DNA of 64,000 nt, taken from positions 7,440,001 through 7,504,000 of the forward strand of contig JAWQUS010000002.1 of assembly GCA_036365455.1 (NCBI GenBank), in the 5' to 3' direction. The position numbers and the translations under genes were made by a program. Below the pieces are notes generated by a model. It searched no databases and had not been told where the DNA came from. It saw only the letters and a program-made list of their open reading frames with translations. Within the stretch, counting starts at the first letter, position 1; every line of letters starts with the position of its first letter. The stretch is from Macrosoma leucophasiata. Taxonomy: Eukaryota; Arthropoda; Insecta; Lepidoptera; Hedylidae. Positions 1 through 10,900 of this stretch are shown here, one piece after another.

Positions 1-207
1 AAATGGAACCAAAATTGAAGCGATGATACAATAATCGCTTGAATTTTGCTTCAGTGTTACATTTTTATAAATAACTATTCGTAGCCTGAAGCCCACTACC
101 CAGCTTTAGGCCCTGAGTACGTGAGGAGCCACTAACCTCTGGGCTCTGTGGACTCAATCTGACCCTGTGTCCAAGTATTATAAAGTTATTTGAATATTTA
201 TTTTCAG

Positions 208-2923
208 AGTTGTATGTGTGTTATCGGGAGGCAACATAGACACGTCTATATTAGCCCGTGCGCTTGAACGTGGCATGGCAGCTGAGGGACGACTAGTCAA
301 ATTCAAGGTACCCTCTTCCTAATACTTTTCGCCAAATGTGACTTTCCTCTCTATAATAGTTATTCCAAAGGGCAGATCAGGCGGTCTCATGCTGACTCGT
401 ATGACAAGATTCGGGTTCCATTTATCGGATTGCTAATTAACCGCTGTCATTTGGACAGCAATGTGTTCTGTGTTCTTCATTTTATTGTAACTTGTTATAT
501 GCAAATAAACTTATTAATGAATAAGTTATCATATTACAGAAAGTGTCGTAAGATTTGTTCCATAATAGTTTTACGTCCATGTTAAATGGCGTTATTGTTA
601 AAGGTGACTGTGAAAGATCGCCCTGGAAGTATGGCCGAACTGTGCAACTTGCTTTCGAACATTGGAGTGACGTTACGTGACTGCATACCAGAACGAGCCT
701 GGGTTAAGAGTGACGTTTTCAGCTGCGAAGTGAGTCCTGGCTTAAATAATATGCAAGCACACTTTGCACTCAGTTCCAGAGATAGAAAAAGGATATTGTA
801 ACAAAGAAACAGCTTAATGCAGATGCGTTAACATTCCTAATAGTTTTTCTATCGATGCACAAATGTGGTAATCTATTAAAAATTGACGGAAGTTTTCCAC
901 GTCGAAAAAATGAAGCACCGCCTCAACGTCGTAAGCTGCACAAACAGTCCTTTCCACTGGCCTGTCATACTAAATTTCAAAAATTGTAAAACATAAGCCA
1001 TTGCCTCTCCTTCCCGCTTAGTGGTGGCCAGTGATAAGACGAAGAGATAGTTAAATGATAGTGATTTACGAAACTTCTCTTTTTACTCCTCTAATCTTAG
1101 ATGACTTAGATGAACTTCATTCATGGAATCATGGATAATTTCTTGGAATACAAAATGTTACCTTGATAATAATAGGTACTTTATTTTTACAAAATCATCA
1201 CATTTTTCTTCTTTAAAGTATTGTTAAAAAACCTTACTTTCTTGAAAGGGCAGACGGCAGATAGACATTTTGGGCTAGTCAAAAATATAATACCACTTTT
1301 TAATCCCATAGATTCTATATTTAAAATTCCGATACCTACCATGATTTTTAAGGAAGCTTTTGCTGTAGATATTTGTTGTATGAAAAAAACGTGAGTTTCA
1401 TTTTATTCTTTCTCTTTCGACCAATCAGCCACGACTCGCGATAACTTTTAAATGAGTTATGTAATAAGACACTCAATATATAAGGTTGGGGAAAAAGTTT
1501 CTTCGCATTTTTTAAGATAATTCACAACATTTTTTAATATAGTTTATTTAAATTTAACTAAAGTATGTATGTACCATCTTGTTCGATAACCTTTTGCCAT
1601 CTTGTAGGTAGGGACATGATCCCATTGCTATAAAAATTTTGGTGGATTTGGCAGTCCTCTCGTGATGTTAACCTAACATTGCATAAAGAGTTCTGAAGAG
1701 ACCGAAACAGGTGGAAATCTGAAGGTGCAAGGTCAGGACTATACGGCGGATGCATTAACACCTCCCAGCCAAACTCTCTTAATATTTTCTGAGTGGCTAT
1801 AGATGTGTGAGGTCTAGCGTTATCATGATGAAACACCACACCCCTTCTGTTGATCAATTCCGGCCGCTTTCTCTCAACTTCTTGCTTTAATCTCATCAGT
1901 TGTTCGCAGTAGAGTTCAGAATCGATAGTCCTGCCTGGTGGTAATAGCTCATAATGAATAATGCCCTTCCAATCCCACCACACACACAACATCACCTTAT
2001 TGCGAGTTAACCCTGGTTTCGCCACAGTCTGTGAAGTCTGACCGGCCTTTGACCACGACCTTTTTCGCACGTTCTTGTCGTACGAGATCAACTTTTCATC
2101 ACCAGTTATCAGCTTCTTCAAAAATGATTCGGTATCATTACGTCGTAATAATGAATCACAAATGAGTACACGGTTCATTAGGTTTCTTTCAGTGAGCTCA
2201 TGAGGTACCCAAATATCGAGCTTTATTTTGTACCCAGCTTTTTTCAAATGCGCCAAAACTGTTTTGTGATCAATTCTCAGTTCTTCAGCTACGTCGTTAC
2301 TACTGATATGTCGATCTTGCTCCACTTTTTCAAAAATGGCATCCATTTTATCCGTAATAGGGCGACCAGAGCGAGGTGCATCTTTGACATCAAAATTTCC
2401 GGATTGAAAACGCTTAAACCAAATATGTGCTACTCTCACAGACACTGCACTAGGTCCATAAACATCGCAAATTTTTTTCGCGGCTTGCGTTGCATTTTTA
2501 CCTTTTTTGTTGTAAAATTTTAAAATGTATCGAATTTCTTCATTAGATTCACTCATCTTGACAGTACGAAAAACAAATGAAAATCACACATTTGCCTAAT
2601 TTTAATTTGGAATTATGTTCTTTAAAATTTTAACTTTCAATGTTACCAAAACCAGCCAGATAGAAATACTACAGCCAAAGAGATTTTATTACAAGTTCAT
2701 ACATACTATAATGCGAAAAGACTTTTTTCCCAACCTATTATGTTTTCAGATGAAAGTTATAGCCGAAACTAGAGGCTGGGAACACACGAAAGAGCTTATT
2801 GAACAAATAAAGAAGAATTATAAGGAGTGCTTCTTTCCCGAAATGTCCGAACACCAAGACAAGAGCGCCAGCGCTCGCCGGGGACCATGTCTGGCACCGA
2901 ATCCCGTCTGCATGCAGAAATAG
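208..2923 (+). CDS. Serine/threonine ammonia-lyase (threonine dehydratase-like), paralog 1, last three exons
   Basis: Three exons are visible: 208-307, 604-729 and 2751-2923 (stop included); the 5' part lies left of the window. Exon 1 encodes the end of the PLP-fold domain with LSGGNID, the conserved serine-glycine loop that contacts the pyridine nitrogen of PLP in this family. The next two exons encode an ACT-like regulatory tail, including VTVKDRPGSMAELCNLLSN. Splice sites are GT/AG and the phases match paralogs 2 and 3 exactly (exon lengths 100 and 126 equal those of paralog 3). Enzymes of this family deaminate L-threonine or L-serine to 2-oxobutyrate or pyruvate plus ammonia; which substrate is used cannot be told here. 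The C-terminus after the ACT region is more divergent than in the other copies. A mariner element fills most of the last intron. A weak ATTAAA poly(A) signal sits at 2986-2991. Confidence 0.88.
1481..2738 (-). mobile_element. Mariner (Tc1/mariner superfamily) transposon, apparently complete
   Basis: A 1258-bp element in the last intron of dehydratase paralog 1. The ends are inverted repeats of about 28 bp with few mismatches: the left begins around 1483 with AGGTTGGGGAAAAAGTT, and the right (read inward from about 2736) begins with AGGTTGGGAAAAAAGTC. TA dinucleotides flank it at 1479-1480 and 2739-2740, the expected mariner target duplication. It contains one uninterrupted transposase gene on the minus strand. 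Intact ends plus an open frame suggest a fairly young copy. Confidence 0.92.
1558..2556 (-). CDS. Mariner transposase (DD34D)
   Basis: A 332-aa open frame with the N-terminal paired-type helix-turn-helix DNA-binding half (residues ~1-115, including WFKRFQSGN and DAPRSGRP) and the C-terminal RNase-H-like catalytic half. The catalytic triad is visible: Asp in TGDEK, Asp in HHDNARPH and Asp in YSPDLAPSD, with exactly 34 residues between the second and third, so DD34D. It cuts and pastes the element at TA sites. The tryptophan usual after GDEK is leucine here, and the asparagine usual after SYD is lysine; these may reduce activity. Length (332) is slightly under the usual ~345. No internal stop is seen. 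Confidence 0.95.
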   Translation of the reverse strand: MSESNEEIRYILKFYNKKGKNATQAAKKICDVYGPSAVSVRVAHIWFKRFQSGNFDVKDAPRSGRPITDKMDAIFEKVEQDRHISSNDVAEELRIDHKTVLAHLKKAGYKIKLDIWVPHELTERNLMNRVLICDSLLRRNDTESFLKKLITGDEKLISYDKNVRKRSWSKAGQTSQTVAKPGLTRNKVMLCVWWDWKGIIHYELLPPGRTIDSELYCEQLMRLKQEVERKRPELINRRGVVFHHDNARPHTSIATQKILREFGWEVLMHPPYSPDLAPSDFHLFRSLQNSLCNVRLTSREDCQIHQNFYSNGIMSLPTRWQKVIEQDGTYIL

Positions 2924-3359
2924 CTTACATTTACGCATTTACTTTCTTACATTTTTATTTTATTTGTTTTGTAATAACACATTTTATTAAAAACTTTTCT
3001 TGAAAATGCATATTTTTATTATTTTCTAGTTAACCCTGAGAGACTCTGACACTGCTAGCCGTGGTAACCTTTGCTATAGGTAGGTACTCATTTCCCTTTA
3101 CGTTCCAGATAAATACTGGTGCGCAGTGCAATATTTGAGGTCACTCTTCCAGCGATCTGTAACGACCATGAATTTATCTAAATCTATGGTAACGACCGTT
3201 TGACCCGATTGCGGCTCCGATCAAATATCTGCTTCGGGTCTTGGTGTTTGTGTACATGATGTGTGTATACGTTTTATACACTATAACATCCACGGCCCAT
3301 GAGGTTGGATGAGGTTTTGTGGAGTCGTGAATTTAGAGAAATGTGAGATGGACGCTCAA

Positions 3360-4480
3360 AGTTTTATCACAGTCTAAAGAAAACAAACATGATTACCTAC
3401 AGTCATCCAACGAACGTGTAATGTCAGAGCAATCGTGCGGGGCGTGCGACGCACGGGCGGGAGGGGGCGGTACCAAGTAGCCCATACAAAAACTGTCAAC
3501 TACTTGGGACTCAGCGATAAGGGGTAACAGATTTAAAATTTATTTCTCTAAGTTTTTGCCAAGATGATTTTAAAAAAATGATGTTAATTTTACTGTTAAT
3601 ATTTATTCTAATTTTCATTTTTTAATAATGTTTGTAATATTTTACACTTTATGTACATACCTACTTACTTCAAAAAAAAACCTTTTTTTTTTATTTCTTT
3701 GTAGGTATGTATTTGATATTCGGATTATATTGGATGGAGTTAAAAACGAATGAATGAATATTAGATTCAGTAGTCAGGATCAGTCAGACCGGCCTACTGG
3801 AATACTGGTAGATTCAATGAGCTTATAAATACAAACATCATTGGGTAGATTGATGATAGACTGGTAAATTGGTGGTAGATTAACAGATTTCAGGGAAATC
3901 TGTTGATAGGTTATTTATAGTTTGATAGATTTTATCATTTTCTGGGGCTTCCGAGTACCTCGAAGTTTAGCAATGTGCCCGGCGATGTCAACAGGCTCGC
4001 CGCCTGTTACATGGGCCAATTTTTTATTTTTTATTTATTTATTTATTTTTTTAGGTCGGGCTTTGTGTAGGCGGCCTGTCTCGAGACGGCACTAGTCTAC
4101 TTCACTGGGCAATCGGCGAGCGCAGAAGGCGCTCCAGCCTAGCAAAAAAGTTAGCGCAACTGCCTAAGGGTGACCCATGCGGGTCCGTGCCTCGGCTTAG
4201 GGCGTTGCGGAGGGACATATGAGACATATGCGATTATGGGCGGTGCAACTTTCGCTCTACTAAATAGTGACCGGCGAATCGAAGATGTTTGAATATATGC
4301 ATTTATCACTGTCTACACCTTCGGGGATTACAGGCATGTTCAACGTAAACTGAAATAAAAACCAAAAAAAAAACGTGACAACCTTAATGAATTTGCGTTT
4401 TGATGGGTGAAGGCGGCATATTGCCAAACTTCAAAGGCGATAAACTACTTATACTGTGGTTTTATGGCCTAACCCGTAAG
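3360..4480 (+). repeat. Long dispersed repeat, copy 1 (second copy at 12600-13500)
   Basis: This ~1.1-kb block recurs in the same orientation inside the ACT intron of dehydratase paralog 2. Shared landmarks in the same order are CCAACGAACGTGTAATGTCA, GGGGGCGGTACCAAGTAG, a SINE-like part (GATGTCAACAGGCTCGCCGC), and a 3' part ending CAAAGGCGATAAACTACT. This copy carries about 220 bp extra around 4020-4250 that is missing from the other. Because the two copies sit at non-equivalent places relative to the paralogs, a mobile element fits better than tandem gene duplication. The rest of the 2924-4993 interval has short repeats (several CATAGATTTAT motifs at 4535-4690 and a fragment of the 24264-24560 repeat family at 4690-4740) and no coding signal. 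Confidence 0.7.
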
Positions 4481-4993
4481 GTGGTGACGCGCGAAAAGCT
4501 ATGGAAAATACGATAATTAGGTACATGTTTTTGTCATAGATTTATTATCTACTTGGTTTTTGGATATGTATCTAACGAAGAACGAAGTATATAATAAATC
4601 TATGGTATCGATAGGTTCACAATAGTTATAGGTGTAAAATGCTATGGTGTGTACCATAGATTTATCTAACGAAGTAGTATTATAAATCTATGATGGTGCG
4701 TACGCCCTCGAGTTCCGTAATTGGAGCTCTACCACCAATAAAGATCTGTACATATCAAATCTGTTTTTAATTAATCTGCTTGTCATGTTTGTCAAATTTT
4801 TGACACAGTGATAGAAGAGGTCAATATTTGGCACCATCTTTCAAGATATGATCCCATAATTTCCCAGAATGTTATGTTTTATTTTTTACAAACTATTGTT
4901 TCAAAATGTATGTAATAAATCAGCTCTGTAGAATTGATCTACCTCACCTTCTAAGTCTTCTGAACTCGACGTAAGTGAACAACAATCGAAACA

Positions 4994-7900
4994 ATGCCGA
5001 ATACACCGAAGATAAACACTGAAGACATAGCGCAGCTATCTTTAGGAATTTCACCAGCTGTTCTCGCTAAACGTAATATGGTTAAACGCTCTTCTTGGTG
5101 CCAAGTTAGTATAGATTTAAAGAAAGCATGTATCTAACTAACAGGAGGCAATATTGTAAACCGATGCCCTCAGTAAAAAGTACCTACATTAGAGCGCAGC
5201 TCATATTCATAGTATAAATAAGTTTTTTTTTTTTTTTTTTTATTGTTATGGCGTCGCTATTCGCATATTTCCAGTGTCAAGTAAAACGATATTTCGTATT
5301 TATTTAAGCAGCGTAAAAGTTAGTATAATATAGTCATCAAGTATAACATGTAAGTATTAAGTATATAAGTTATCAAGTATAATATGTCAGTCAAGTGAGT
5401 TACAATCAAGTTATTCGAGTAAAGCGATGGCTACTTTACCAGAACATTTACAATGAAGTTTTGGAGGCAACCTGAAAAGTCGTGTTTTCGCACTGTTATT
5501 CTATTTCACTAAACACGGGCACTGTAATAAACTTATATCAAACAAAATGCCACCAACTTTATTCAATATAACTTAAAAATACACCAAGAAAAAATGAAAT
5601 AAAATAAGAGCACCATACGCCTCTTTCAAGGTTCCCGCCAAAACACCTATAAATAAGTTTTTGTATTATTTAACTACTGTCATATGGGTAGTTGTTTAAT
5701 TGTAAGCTCATTTTTTTTAGTAGTAATTAATAATAAGTTGTTTATCGACGTGATCAATATTTTCTTTTTGCTACGGATGCATTCTCTTACCCCGCAAAAG
5801 GACACAATTTTTTGTTGCGCATTTCGAGAGCATAGCTATTATTATAGGTATTCTTAGATTTTTGTGTGCTTGCAGCCATTCTTTACCAATATTTAATTGG
5901 GAAGTACCTACCTAATAGTATCTTTAATTAATAAGTACAACTAAGTACCTAATGAGAACATTTTATTAATACATAATAAGTAAATTTATTTTATGTTCAT
6001 GATAACTTATGATTCTTATTATATTGTTCTATAGATACCAGACTCTGAATTCGATGAGCGTTAACTTATGATTCTTATTGTGTTGTTTTATAGATACCAG
6101 ACCCTGAATTCGATGAGCGTTGTGATCCTCTGAATCCAAAAACTATAACATACAAAAACATCGTTCAAGCCACAAGTATTATTAGAAACGAAATAGAAAA
6201 GACTCCACTTACAGTAAAAATACATAATATACCTACATACCCAATACACTGGCAAAGTGCATTGAGTTGTTATAATAAATTTAGACGAATTTTTTTTATC
6301 AATATTTAATCTTTCAGAAATCTAAAGCATGTACTCAATTAAAAATGGAAATTTACTACAAACTTGAAATTTTTCATAAAACAGGAAGGTAATTATAACT
6401 TAATAACTAAATTCAGCTTTAAATATCACAATTATAATAAAAGTTAAGTACTCATATAATATCTTACAGTTTTTGCGAACGTGGCGCTTTGTACTCTTTA
6501 CTAAAACTCGGTGATAAACAAAGAGAAATTGGAGTCATTACAGCATCCCTTGGTAATTGGGCAATGGTGGGTTTTTTAAACCTATCTCAAATATCCTATA
6601 ATATTAATGTGTCATTATCATCACTTCCCCATAAGGGAGATATGCCACAATCACCACGCTAGGCATGCGGATTGGCGATCGCATTGGCGGTAGTTTTATC
6701 GCAGGACGCTGCTGCCCATCTTGCGTTATTGGACTAATTAGCAACCCATTGGAATGATAAATGACGATTTGCAGGTTTATGCTCAAGTACATCATGAAAA
6801 TATTAACGTTGCGATTGATTTACTAAATGATGATCTTTTAGCAATATCTACTTGGTGTCATAAGTTTGGTATACCGGTGAACACCAGCAAATGTCAAGCT
6901 ATTGTGTTAGGTAGTCATTATCACACCAGCAAGCTTAATTTAAATAACCTAGCGCCATTACTCTTAGATAACATTCGAATTGTAATTTCCCATAATGTAA
7001 AAGACTTAGGTATATATATGGATGTTAATCTTAACTGGGATTACCAAGTTAGTAATATCTGTAAAAACGCTACTGCGTCACTGCGTTCTCTTTATAGATT
7101 CAAGAATTTTCTTCCCTCTAAAACTAAACTTCTCTTAGTACAATCGCTCATTCTTCCGGCCATTGATTATGCAGATGTTTGTTACTCAGATTTATCTCAA
7201 GAACTCCTGAACAAAATGGATCGCATACTTAACAATTGTATCCGTTTTATTTATGGTCTCCGTAAATATGATCACATTTCTTCATACCGTGCCAATCTTA
7301 ATTGGCTTCCCATCCGGCAAAGAAGATCCATTAGGATTCCTTGTCAACTGTTCCCTATCCTTTACGATCCACTCTCTCCTTATTATCTCAAACGTAAATT
7401 TAAATTCCTTGGAGTCTCTCATCATCTCAACCTCTGTTCCATGGATAATCTCATTTTAGAAATTCCTTCTCACCGTACTGGCTTTTTATCCAACTCTTTC
7501 GCCGTCACAGCTATCAAGCTCTGGAACACGCTTCCCGCCTCCATCAAAAAAGCTCCGAGCAAGTTGTCATTCAAGCGTAATCTACGTAACTTTTATTTAA
7601 AAACATCATCATAGACAATTATAATATCTCTTCTTACTATCATTATATTATTTGCCGTTTTCTTCTCAATCATATCGATATATATTTATAATATGTATGT
7701 TTGTATATTATGTATTTATTTATGTATATTATATGTATAGATATATATTTTATATAGTGTAATATTTATTCGTAGGTTATTTCCTTATTTTATAATTAAT
7801 TATTTAATTTATAAGATTTACGCGCCTTTCGTTGTTTTCTATTTACCCAAAGGTTGACTGGTAGACAATGCCTTTTAGTAGCATTAAGTCCGCCTTTTGT

Positions 7901-10900
7901 ACAACATTTCTGTGTTTGCAATAAAGTTAAATAAATAAATAAATAAATGATTTGGCCGAGTGTACGAAATCTCTAGCGGCAGAAGAGAATTCTTTGACTA
8001 GTGGGCGGTGGGGTCGTCATGTCCCGACGCCAGCACTAATGTATGTAAACCTACACCATTATGTTACTACTGACTTTTATTTTGTCGTTATTTTTATTCT
8101 GTTTATCTGATTCAATGCATTAGGTATCTTCTTAGAGCAATTATGTTCACCTCACATAATTATTCCTCCCAGGCATTAGCTTATCATGGACAGCGGTTGC
8201 AAGTTCCAGTTACAATAGTTCTCCCCATCAATGTAACAGCAAACTTCGTCGACAAATGTTGTGATTATAATTCTAAAGTCATTGTGCATGGAAATAATTT
8301 AACTGAAGCAAAACAGCAGGCCTTCAAAATATTAAAAGATAATGGACAAATATACATTAGTGGGTAAATATATCTAAAGTTTACATCAGACAACAGGAAT
8401 TTTATGTAAGTATTCGATTATTATAATAAAGTAGAGCAGCTGGAGGCAAACTGTTAGTAGCGATATCATATTCGAGCTACCGGTAGAGAATATTAGATTT
8501 TAGATGTCTACTAATAAAAACTGTGGAAATAGTACTTAATATCTTTTCCTTGGTATAAATAACTAAATAGTGAGATTTTGTTATCAACTCTCATTGCGTT
8601 CATCTTACTATCGCCTTTTTGTAATTAACACACATATGGGTATTTCCGTTTCTAAGTTTACTTAGTAATCAAAATCTTTCTAAGGGGGTGGTAAACAAGT
8701 ATAAGAAGCCTGTAAACATCGACACAAAAACCAGAGGTCAAAATGTAGATGCGTTGCCACCCCTAATACCTAAGTTGTTATGTCTATGATAGTTATAACG
8801 GGCCATACATTGCCATCTGACAGGAACACGATAGTGCTGAAGTGATGTAATGTAATAGTGCATTCTATAATAATACCTATTGGATTATTATTATAAGTAA
8901 TTCTCTCTAAGTAGCTTATAACCCGACAATGCAAAAGTACCCTTGTAGACCAATTTGAAATATAATAAATGAATTGAATTTTGAATTTTATAGCTTGCAA
9001 CACTGGAACACTACCACCAGTAAAAACGTACTACGAGTACTCACGTTTTCAAGTTTAATAGGTAGATAATATCTTTCTAAATCGCGAAGATATTTCAGGA
9101 AGTAATTGTTTCAGCTACGACCATCCTCACGTCATAGCAGCTGCAGGCTCCATTGGTATTGAAATATTGGAACAGTTGCCACAGACAGGCGCCATATTGA
9201 TTCCTGTCGGTGGTGGTGCATTACTGGCGGGGATAGCCGCCGCTGTCAAACATATAAATCCAACAGTTTTAATATACGTAACTATTATTTTTTAACTGCC
9301 TCAGAAGTTTAGTGGTAGCAGGCCACTACTACCCTGTCCTGGATTCAATTTCTGGGTCAGGGCCTATAAGAGATAATGGTGTAAAAACCTTTAGGTATCT
9401 CTGGTTTTATTGGGATTTTTCAATTTTCTAGAAGTTTTGAAGTACCTCGGCGGTTGTCAACAGGTTCGCCACCTGTTACATGTGTTCAAGGATACCTACA
9501 AGTATCCTCGAATACATACATTTACCTCAGCCTAACCCCTTCGGGGATTACAGAGTAGTACAATTGGTTTCTGATGTTGTAAATATTAGTTGTTCGTAAA
9601 TTCTAAGTGCACAGAGATGTTACTTAGGGAAAAACATTAGGATAACTGAAGATTCAAAAAACCCAACTATGTACCGAGGTTAATATGCGCCAACCGAGTT
9701 TGTTCCTACCTACTAAAGAAACCATTTTAAATATCATATTTTGCAAATCAAGTACTCAAAAAGCTTGTAGTATATGAAATATGATTAGGTAATGTGGTTG
9801 TGCCTACGCCCTTGAGTCCCTGCACTCGACCTCTACCTAAATACAAAAATCTCTGTCAATCAACACATCTTCTTTTCTACTAAAATAATAATCTAACTGC
9901 CGATAATCCACTGATATTGTGTCTTTAATCATCATATAAATTTAATTAAGTACGTTATTTAGATTTTTATATCAATGATTTACTATTTATAAGTGCGTAA
10001 AAAATATATGAATATTACTAGGTATGTTTTCAGGGTATAGAGTCCAATAAGTCTTGTAGTTTCTTTAAAGCGATGGAGAACGACAGTCCGTACCAAACAT
10101 CTGTAAATTCTGGGCTGGCTAACGCTCTCGCTGTACCTACTGTAGGATACAACGCCTTTAACACTGCAAGGTCACTCGTCGACAAAATGGTTATTATAAC
10201 AAATCTTACCCACCTACACTTTATCATTGATTTGGGATGTTTTTTTAGACATTTCTCTATGGCAAGCTCGAGGTTTGGCGCTCCATGAATACCAATAAGC
10301 AACTCATATATGGCATTAATAAAAATAGGTAACAGATAAATCCTGGAAGTTTAACTGTGTGCATGAATGCTTGTACTTAATGTGTCTAACGTCTTCCTGA
10401 AAAGAAAGCATCAAATGGTTTTTACTTATTCAAACCCTCTGCTATTATAAATTAATACCAAGAGCAGAATAATGCACCTGAAAATCAACCAACAGGTTTT
10501 AGTGGATGACGATTGGTTGGCTCGAGCTATATTGCATTTGTATGAAGAAGAAAAAATTGTCGTGGAAGGATCCGGAGCTGTGACTTTAGCGGCTTTTATG
10601 GGGTTACCTGCTATCCTTCCTGAACTCAGTGGGAAAACGTAAGTTAATTTAAATAAAGAAACAGATCAAAACCGATACCTACTTATTTCAATTGGATAAG
10701 GATGAACCATCCGCCCGTTTAACACCTCTTGTCGATTAGGCGTACCTATAAAGGTAATGATTTCATCCCTTTGTAGTCTCTATCAAAGACTTGCCCTACA
10801 CCATCAACGAAGATCGTGATGTGGTATTGTTTGCTGACGATACTTCTTTAGTATTTAAAATTAAAAGACACCAGATAAGTAGATTTGGACAATGTAAACA

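Noticed and set aside
586..801. A frame starting MALLLKVTVKDRPG as a separate small gene
   Set aside because: It is the ACT-like exon of dehydratase paralog 1; the real exon starts at 604 after the acceptor TTGTTAAAG and ends at a GTGAGT donor at 730.
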